This document shows, piece after piece, positions 58,294 to 64,000 of a DNA stretch of 64,000 bases. The stretch's first letter is position 1; every line of letters starts with the position of its first letter. The stretch lies in assembly GCF_900102175.1 (NCBI RefSeq), contig NZ_FNKN01000001.1, positions 992,001 to 1,056,000 on the forward strand, read 5' to 3'. The notes beneath the pieces were generated by a model, which did not search any database, was not told the origin of the DNA, and was given only the letters and a program-made list of their open reading frames with translations. Source of the stretch: Microbacterium sp. cf332. GTDB taxonomy: Bacteria > Actinomycetota > Actinomycetes > Actinomycetales > Microbacteriaceae. The position numbers and the translations under genes are program-made.

Positions 58294-58308
58294 GTGGTCT
58301 GACACCAC
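58294..58308. promoter_or_regulatory. Secondary operator-like site GTGGT-N5-ACCAC
   Basis: The same half sites as the main cydA dyad occur here with a 5-nt spacer, centred 22 bp upstream of that dyad, two helical turns away. Confidence 0.4.
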
Positions 58309-58315
58309 CTTGCTT

Positions 58316-58330
58316 CGTGGTCAGACCACG
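58316..58330. promoter_or_regulatory. Operator-like dyad CGTGGT-CAG-ACCACG before cydA
   Basis: A perfect 6-bp inverted repeat with a 3-nt spacer ends two bases before the TAGCAT -10 hexamer (58333-58338), i.e. in the promoter spacer, a repressor position. The core equals the dyad before the four-cysteine regulator gene. Confidence 0.65.
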
Positions 58331-58332
58331 CG

Positions 58333-58338
58333 TAGCAT
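58333..58338 (+). promoter_or_regulatory. -10 element TAGCAT of the cyd operon
   Basis: TAGCAT predicts a transcript start near 58345 and a leader of about 80 nt with GAAAGG shortly before ATG 58426. Confidence 0.4.
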
Positions 58339-58425
58339 TATTTCCGGCCGCCCCGGAGACCGGGGAAAACCCCACTCGATACCTTCAGCCTGTCGAAACC
58401 CTCGCCTCCCGAAAGGCACCGCCCG

Positions 58426-59853
58426 ATGGACTTCCTCGATCCGCTCCTGCTGGCCCGCTGGCAGTTCGGCCTGACGACGCTGTACCACTACCTCTTCGTG
58501 CCGCTGACGCTCGGCATGGCCCTCGTCGTCGCGATCTTCCAGACGGTCTGGCACCGCACGGGGAACGTGAAGTGGCTGCACCTGACCCGGCTGTTCGGCA
58601 AGATCTTCCTGATCAACTTCGCGATGGGCGTCGTGACGGGCATCGTGCAGGAGTTCCAGTTCGGCATGAACTGGTCGGCCTACTCGCGCTTCGTCGGCGA
58701 CATCTTCGGCGCCCCTCTCGCCTTCGAAGGCCTCCTCGCCTTCTTCTTCGAGGCGACCTTCATCGGCCTGTGGATCTTCGGCTGGGACAAGCTGCCGAGA
58801 GCGCTCCACCTCTTCTCGATCTGGATGGTCGTGCTCGGGTCGACCCTCTCGGCCTACTTCATCCTCGCCGCCAACGCATTCATGCAGAACCCCGTCGGGT
58901 ATCAGATCGCCGCCGACGGCGGCAGGGCGGAGCTGATCGACTTCGGCGCGGTGCTGACCAATCCGATCGTGCTGGCGGCCTTCCCCCACACGATCTTCGC
59001 GGCCTGGATGTTCGCCGCCGCTGTCGTGATCGCCGTGGCCGCCTGGCACATCTCGCGCGCGCAGCACGTCGAGACCATGCGGCCCGCGCTGCGGTTCGGC
59101 ATGTGGGGCATGATCGTCTCGTTCATCGGCGTCGCGCTCTCGGGCGACCAGCTGAGCCTCGTCATGGTCGCGACGCAGCCCATGAAGATGGCCGCTGCCG
59201 AGGCCATGTTCAACAGCGCGTGCGGGGCCGACGCATCCTTCTCGATCTTCTCGATCGGCACCCCGGACGGCACCGAGGAGATCTGGTCGCTGCGCGTGCC
59301 GTACCTGCTGTCATTCCTCTCGACCCACAGCTTCGACGGCTGCGTCGAGGGCCTGAACGATCTGCAGGCGCAGTACACCGACACGTTCGGCGCCGGCGTC
59401 GACTACCGCCCGATCGTCTGGGTCACCTACTGGTCCTTCCGCTGGATGATCGGCCTCGGCGGCGCCGCGACCCTCGTCTCGGTGGCGGGTCTCTGGCTCA
59501 CGCGCACGAAGGCGCGGCGTCCCGTCGCCGGCTGGATGTGGAAGATCGCGATCTGGTCCGCCCCGCTGCCCCTGCTCGGCAGCCTCGTCGGCTGGGTGTT
59601 CACCGAGATGGGCCGCCAGCCGTGGATCGTGTTCAGCCTCATGCTGACCGAGGACGGCGTCTCACCGAACGTCCCCGGCTGGACCGTGCTCATCTCGCTG
59701 ATCGCGTTCACGGCGGTCTACGCCTCGCTCGCCGTCGTCGAGTTCGGCCTCATCCGCAAGGCCGCGCAGAAGGGGCCCGACCCGCTGCCCGAGCCGGGTT
59801 CGCCCGAGGCCGAGGACCCCGCGGCCTCCCACACCCAGACCACCGTCTACTGA
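58426..59853 (+). CDS. cydA: Cytochrome bd ubiquinol/menaquinol oxidase subunit I
   Basis: A 475-residue membrane subunit carrying hemes b558, b595 and d. WQFGLTTLYHYLFVPLTLG with heme ligand His21, the conserved His in AAFPHTIFAAW and the late MGRQPWIVF motif are visible. LSGDQLSLVMVATQPMKMAAAE precedes the quinol-oxidising Q loop, which is of the short type. It oxidises quinol and reduces oxygen to water with high affinity. The C-terminal tail is Pro/Glu rich. It heads cydABDC. Confidence 0.96.
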   Translation: MDFLDPLLLARWQFGLTTLYHYLFVPLTLGMALVVAIFQTVWHRTGNVKWLHLTRLFGKIFLINFAMGVVTGIVQEFQFGMNWSAYSRFVGDIFGAPLAFEGLLAFFFEATFIGLWIFGWDKLPRALHLFSIWMVVLGSTLSAYFILAANAFMQNPVGYQIAADGGRAELIDFGAVLTNPIVLAAFPHTIFAAWMFAAAVVIAVAAWHISRAQHVETMRPALRFGMWGMIVSFIGVALSGDQLSLVMVATQPMKMAAAEAMFNSACGADASFSIFSIGTPDGTEEIWSLRVPYLLSFLSTHSFDGCVEGLNDLQAQYTDTFGAGVDYRPIVWVTYWSFRWMIGLGGAATLVSVAGLWLTRTKARRPVAGWMWKIAIWSAPLPLLGSLVGWVFTEMGRQPWIVFSLMLTEDGVSPNVPGWTVLISLIAFTAVYASLAVVEFGLIRKAAQKGPDPLPEPGSPEAEDPAASHTQTTVY

Positions 59854-59863
59854 GGAGCACGAC

Positions 59864-60895
59864 ATGGATCTCGCATACGTCTGGTTCTTCATCGTCGGCG
59901 TGCTGTTCGTCGGCTACTTCGTGCTCGACGGCTTCGACTTCGGCGTCGGGATGTCGCTGCCGTTCCTCGGCAAGGACAACGTCTCGCGCCGTCAGATCAT
60001 CAACACCATCGGACCGGTCTGGGACCTGAACGAGACCTGGGTGATCGTGGCCGGAGCCTGCCTCTTCGCGGCCTTCCCGGAGTGGTACGCCACGCTGTTC
60101 AGCGGGTTCTACCTGCCCCTCCTGCTCATCCTGATCGCGCTCATCCTGCGCGGCGTCTCGTTCGAGTATCGACACCAGCGCGACGACGCGACGTGGCGCA
60201 AGCGCTTCGACCTCATGATCGTGGTCGGCTCCGCCCTGCCCGCGTTCCTGTGGGGCGTCGCGGTCGCCAACATCGTGCAGGGCGTGCCCATCGACGCCGA
60301 CAAGGAGTTCACGGGCACCCTGCTGACCCTGCTGAACCCGTACGGCCTGCTCGGGGGCGTCGTGACGCTGCTGCTGTTCTTCACGCACGGCGTGTACTTC
60401 GTCGCTCTCAAGACCGACGGCGACGTGCGCGCGCAGGCGCGCCGACTCGCGACGAGATCGGGGCTGCTCGCCCTGGTCGCGGCGGCCGTGTTCCTGGCCT
60501 GGACGGTGATGTCCGCGACGGCGGCGCAGGCTCCGCTGCTTCCCCTCGTCTTCGTGACGGCCGCCGTCGCCGCCGTCATGCTGGTCGGGGCCATCCTCGC
60601 CAACGCGACCGGTCGTGAGGGGTGGGCGTTCACGGGCGGCGCCGGAACGGTCATGTTCGCCGTGCTGACGCTGTGGCTCTCGCTGTTCCCGAACGTCATG
60701 CCCTCGTCGACCGACCCGGCGTGGAACCTGACGATCGAGAACGCCTCATCGACCGACTACACCCTGACGATCATGACGTGGGCGGCGGTCATCTTCCTGC
60801 CGCTCGTGCTGCTCTACCAGGGGTGGACCTACTGGGTGTTCCGCAAGCGCGTCACGCGCGCCCGGATCGAAGAGGCCGAGCTCGTCGCCCACTGA
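59864..60895 (+). CDS. cydB: Cytochrome bd oxidase subunit II
   Basis: A 343-residue membrane subunit with eight to nine helices: VLDGFDFGVGMSLPFLG near the N terminus, NTIGPVWDLNETWVIVAG, FSGFYLPLLLILIALILRGVSFEYRHQ and LTLWLSLFPNVMPSS near 265. These are standard CydB segments. It starts 10 bp after cydA with GAGGAGC as ribosome site. Confidence 0.96.
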   Translation: MDLAYVWFFIVGVLFVGYFVLDGFDFGVGMSLPFLGKDNVSRRQIINTIGPVWDLNETWVIVAGACLFAAFPEWYATLFSGFYLPLLLILIALILRGVSFEYRHQRDDATWRKRFDLMIVVGSALPAFLWGVAVANIVQGVPIDADKEFTGTLLTLLNPYGLLGGVVTLLLFFTHGVYFVALKTDGDVRAQARRLATRSGLLALVAAAVFLAWTVMSATAAQAPLLPLVFVTAAVAAVMLVGAILANATGREGWAFTGGAGTVMFAVLTLWLSLFPNVMPSSTDPAWNLTIENASSTDYTLTIMTWAAVIFLPLVLLYQGWTYWVFRKRVTRARIEEAELVAH

Positions 60896-60944
60896 CCGCG
60901 GGCGACGTCCCCGCCTCCGCGTAGGGCAGGATCGAAGGGTGAGC

Positions 60945-62633
60945 ATGGACGACCCCGAGGCGCCCGCGCGCTCGAGCGGACGGCCCGTCGACCCGCGCCT
61001 GCTGCGCTACGCGCGCGGCGCCCGCGTGTTTTTCGTCGCGATCGGGGCGATCGGACTCGCGCAGACGGTCGTCATCGTGGCGTTCGCCTGGCTGACCACC
61101 CGCGCCATCGTCGGGGCGATCGACGGCGTCCCGCCGGCCGAGCTCGCGGGCGTGCTGGCCGCCCTCGCCGGTGTGGTCGCCGCTCGCGCCGGGCTCCTCT
61201 GGCTGCGCGAGGCGATCTCCGCGCGAGCCGCCGCGCGGGTGCGCAGCGAGTTGCGCGGCGGCCTCACGGCGGCCGTCGGCCGTCTGGGCCCGGGATGGCT
61301 CGCCACCCGCAACTCGGCGCAGCTCGCCGTCACCGCCGGACGCGGCCTCGACGCGCTCGACGCCTACTTCGGCCGCTACCTGCCCCAGCTCGTCCTGACG
61401 GCCATCGCCACACCGGTCCTCATCGCGGTCATCTGGTGGAGCGACTGGATCTCGGGTCTGACGGTGCTGCTCACGATGCCCCTGATCCCGCTGTTCATGG
61501 TGCTCATCGGCCTGGCGACGCGCGCGGTCCAGCGGGCGCAGTGGCAGACCCTGCGTCAGCTCGCCGCCCGCTTCGCGGACACCGTGCGCGGCCTGTCGAC
61601 GCTGACGGTCTTCGGCCGGCAGCACCGCGCCGCGACCTCGATCGAGCGGGTGACCGAGAACTATCGCATCGAGACGATGCGGGTGCTGCGGGTCTCGTTC
61701 CTCTCGGGATTCGCCCTCGAGTTCCTCGCCTCGATCTCGGTCGCGATCGTCGCCGTATCCATCGGCTTCCGCCTGATCGACGGCTCGCTCGGACTCGGCA
61801 TCGGCCTCTTCGTCCTGTTGTTGGCGCCGGAGGCCTACCTTCCGCTCCGTCAGGTGGGCGTCCAGTTCCACGCCGCCGCCGAGGGGGTCGCGGCGACCGA
61901 CGACGTGTTCGAGGTGCTCGATGCGGCGGGCGAGCTCCGCGAGACCCCCGCAGGAACGGCCGGAGCCGTTTCCCGCGGGCCCGTCCGCGGCGTGCTGCGC
62001 GCCGACCGGGTGCGGGTGCGGCGGGGCGAGGTGCTGCTGGCTCCCGTCTCGTTCACGGCGTCCCCCGGCACCGTCACGCTGCTGGCCGGGCCGAGCGGCG
62101 CCGGCAAGTCCAGCGTCTTCGCCGCCCTGCGGGGCGTCGCGGCGATCGACGGTGACATCACGCTCGACGGTGGGCCGCTGCCGCCGCCCGCGTCGTGGCT
62201 GGCCTGGGCCGGTCAGGAGCCCGGCCTGATCGCGGGCACCGTCGCCGAGAACGTCGCCCTCGGCGCACCCCCGGCCGTGGCGGCGACCCCCGGGGGCGAT
62301 GGTGTCTCCCGTGCGCTGGCGTCCGCCGGCGCCGCGGGCATCGATCCGTCCCTCGAGCTCGGCGTGCGCGGATCGGGTCTGTCCGGAGGGCAGGCTCAGC
62401 GGGTCGCGGTCGCGCGCGCGCTCTTCCGGCACCGCATCGGGGGCGCGACGGTCGTGGCTCTCGACGAGCCGAGCGCCGCACTGGACGCCGAGACCGAGGA
62501 CGCGCTCTGGCGCGGACTCCGGCGGCTCGCCGACGACGGCGCGACCGTGCTGCTGATCTCGCACCGGGAGTCGGCGCGCGCGATCGCCGACCAGCTCGTC
62601 GAGATCCGCCCCGTCTCGGAGGTGCCGGCATGA
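60945..62633 (+). CDS. cydD: ABC exporter subunit CydD (cytochrome bd assembly)
   Basis: A 562-residue ABC half-transporter: six helices up to about 300, then ATPase with Walker A GPSGAGKSS, signature LSGGQAQRVAVARAL, Walker B VVALDEPSAALD and H-loop ISHRES. CydDC pumps reductants or heme-related compounds needed to assemble cytochrome bd. ATG 60945 has GAAGG six nt upstream; GTG 60939 would add two residues. The stop overlaps the cydC start (ATGA). Confidence 0.93.
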   Translation: MDDPEAPARSSGRPVDPRLLRYARGARVFFVAIGAIGLAQTVVIVAFAWLTTRAIVGAIDGVPPAELAGVLAALAGVVAARAGLLWLREAISARAAARVRSELRGGLTAAVGRLGPGWLATRNSAQLAVTAGRGLDALDAYFGRYLPQLVLTAIATPVLIAVIWWSDWISGLTVLLTMPLIPLFMVLIGLATRAVQRAQWQTLRQLAARFADTVRGLSTLTVFGRQHRAATSIERVTENYRIETMRVLRVSFLSGFALEFLASISVAIVAVSIGFRLIDGSLGLGIGLFVLLLAPEAYLPLRQVGVQFHAAAEGVAATDDVFEVLDAAGELRETPAGTAGAVSRGPVRGVLRADRVRVRRGEVLLAPVSFTASPGTVTLLAGPSGAGKSSVFAALRGVAAIDGDITLDGGPLPPPASWLAWAGQEPGLIAGTVAENVALGAPPAVAATPGGDGVSRALASAGAAGIDPSLELGVRGSGLSGGQAQRVAVARALFRHRIGGATVVALDEPSAALDAETEDALWRGLRRLADDGATVLLISHRESARAIADQLVEIRPVSEVPA

Positions 62634-64000
62634 CCACGACGACGGATGTGCTGCGCGGTGCGATGCCGGCGCCGCGCCGGTTCTGGCCGGCACTGGCAAC
62701 CGGATTCGCCACCGAGGCGTCGGCGGTCGCGTTGCTGGCGTGCAGCGCCTGGCTCATCGTCCGCGCGAGCGAGCAGCCGGCCGTCATGTACGTGATGGCC
62801 GCGGTGGTCGGCGTCCGGGCGTTCGCGATCGCACGCGCCGTCTTCCGGTACCTCGAACGGCTCACCTCGCATGATGCAGCCCTGCGCCAACTCGCCGCGA
62901 CGCGGACGGACCTCGTGCGCCGGCTCATCCCCCTCGCACCCGACGGTCTGGGACGCGTGCGACGGGGGTCCGCCCTCTCGACGCTCGTCGACGACGTCGA
63001 CGACCTCCAGAACCTGCCGCTGCGGGTGGTCGAGCCGCTCGTCGCCTCGGCCACCGTGGCGCTCGCCTCGGTCGTCTTCGTCGCGTTCGTGTCGTGGCCC
63101 GCCGCACTGACACTGCTCGCCTGCCTCGTCGTCGCAGCCGTCGCCGCGACCGGGTGGGGCTGGGTCGCGGGGGCTCGCGCCGAGAGCACCATCGCGCCGC
63201 TGCGGGGGCGGCTCGCCGATGCCGTGTCCGATCACCTCGGCAGCCTCGACGTGCTGCTGGCGTTCGGCGCGGAGGAGCAGAGCCGACGCCGCATCGAGGC
63301 GGCGGACGCCGCGCTCCGCCGCGCGGTGGTGCGGCGCGCCGGGGCACAGGCGGGCAGCACCGCGATCGTGTCTCTCGCCGCCGGCGCCGCGTCGATCCTC
63401 GCTCTCACGGTGACCGCTCCCGACGTCGCCACCCTGGGCGGCCCGTGGCTCGCGGTCGCCGTGCTCGTGCCCATGGCGGTGTTCGAGGTGTTCCAGACTG
63501 TTCCCCTCGCAGCCGCGTCGTGGCGTCAGGTCCGCGCATCGGCCACTCGCATCGCCGAGACCGTGCCGAGCGGCATCCCGCATGGCCTCGTGGAGGATGC
63601 CGTCGCGGCGACCGGAGTCGCGCCGGCCCTCGGCGACGGTCTGCACCTGCGCGACGTGTCGGTCGCCTGGCCGGGCGCCGAGCGGCCCGCCCTCGTCGAC
63701 ATCGACCTCGACGTGCGGCCGGGTGAGCGCGTCCTCGTCGTGGGGACGAGCGGAGCAGGGAAGTCGACCCTCGCCCATGCCCTCGTCCGCTTCCTCGACG
63801 TCGGGGGCACGTACCGCATCGGCGACGCAGACGTCCGAGATCTCGCTGCCGATGACGTCCGCCTGACGGTGGGACTGTGCGAGCAGGACCCGATGCTCTT
63901 CGACGAAGACATCCGACAGAACCTGCTGTTCGCCCGCGACACCGCGACCGACGCCGACCTCGTCGCGGTGCTCGGGCGCGTGGGTCTGGGTGGGTGGCTG
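62630..64000 (+). CDS. cydC: ABC exporter subunit CydC (cut by window end)
   Basis: The first 457 codons of the partner of CydD; the frame stays open to the window edge. Membrane domain with ACSAWLIVRASEQPAVMYVM and FRYLERLTSHDAALRQL, which are typical for CydC, followed by the ATPase domain with Walker A GTSGAGKST near 376-384 and Q-loop region GLCEQDPMLFDEDIRQNLLFA. Signature and Walker B motifs lie beyond the window. The start overlaps the cydD stop by 4 bp. Confidence 0.93.
   Translation, partial: MTTTTDVLRGAMPAPRRFWPALATGFATEASAVALLACSAWLIVRASEQPAVMYVMAAVVGVRAFAIARAVFRYLERLTSHDAALRQLAATRTDLVRRLIPLAPDGLGRVRRGSALSTLVDDVDDLQNLPLRVVEPLVASATVALASVVFVAFVSWPAALTLLACLVVAAVAATGWGWVAGARAESTIAPLRGRLADAVSDHLGSLDVLLAFGAEEQSRRRIEAADAALRRAVVRRAGAQAGSTAIVSLAAGAASILALTVTAPDVATLGGPWLAVAVLVPMAVFEVFQTVPLAAASWRQVRASATRIAETVPSGIPHGLVEDAVAATGVAPALGDGLHLRDVSVAWPGAERPALVDIDLDVRPGERVLVVGTSGAGKSTLAHALVRFLDVGGTYRIGDADVRDLAADDVRLTVGLCEQDPMLFDEDIRQNLLFARDTATDADLVAVLGRVGLGGWL

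Overview
The window is chromosomal DNA of a high-GC Gram-positive actinobacterium. The gene repertoire, the roughly 70% GC (estimated by eye) and the many start codons sitting 6-8 nt behind a TANNNT hexamer point to the family Microbacteriaceae, most likely a Microbacterium. That assignment is inference from gene content, because no rRNA or other marker lies here. I see no tRNA or rRNA gene, CRISPR array, integrase, transposase or prophage gene. Coding density is about 95%, and the longest gene-free stretch is the roughly 240 bp at 54412-54651.

Layout. 1-5632: 3' end of a lactonase, siderophore-interacting protein, F420/NADPH-type reductase, two DUF proteins, an S51-type peptidase and an acyl-CoA synthetase. 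5759-10776: pyruvate:quinone oxidoreductase PoxB, a NYN protein and two lipoproteins (PQQ-type sugar dehydrogenase, beta-lactamase fold). 10854-16672: SLC13 permease, CoA-type Nudix hydrolase, UbiB kinase with its PadR regulator, and an HxlR regulator divergent from an NmrA-like reductase. 16731-21493: dual-domain AsnC regulator divergent from AbgT plus an M20 amidohydrolase, then a PEP-mutase-like protein. 21575-22709: a small zinc-starvation locus with a cysteine-free bL36, a Zur-like palindrome and a CobW-like protein that has lost its GTPase motifs. 22760-30949: ChrA, MFS, M18 aminopeptidase, VanY-type carboxypeptidase, a two-component system and a MATE pump. 31016-38207: NYN/OST-HTH protein, a coupled GT2-phosphatase-YjdF operon, type II sulfide:quinone reductase, SDR, DUF2945 and SRPBCC proteins. 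38318-48732: YcaQ-like glycosylase, sirtuin, TrhO, aldo/keto reductases, acetyltransferases, hydrolases, a luciferase-like oxidoreductase and a GlsB-type membrane protein. Four palindromic intergenic elements lie among these genes. 48868-54411: a Fe3+/sugar-phosphate-type ABC transporter with its own two-component system. 54652-64000: a four-cysteine HTH regulator, a TetR/MFS pair, MoaA and the cydABDC cytochrome bd operon (cydC cut by the window end).

How the genes may work together. PoxB, type II SQR and cytochrome bd all feed or drain the quinone pool. The four-cysteine regulator at 54652 has a GTGGT-N3-ACCAC dyad over its own promoter and an identical dyad just upstream of the cydA -10 region. 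I therefore propose it as an Fe-S or thiol sensor controlling cytochrome bd, and rank this first among the findings. Other regulatory structures readable from the sequence are twin dyads 21 bp apart in front of the ABC transporter operon, a TetR operator lying inside the first codons of its MFS target, and at least 18 apparently leaderless genes.
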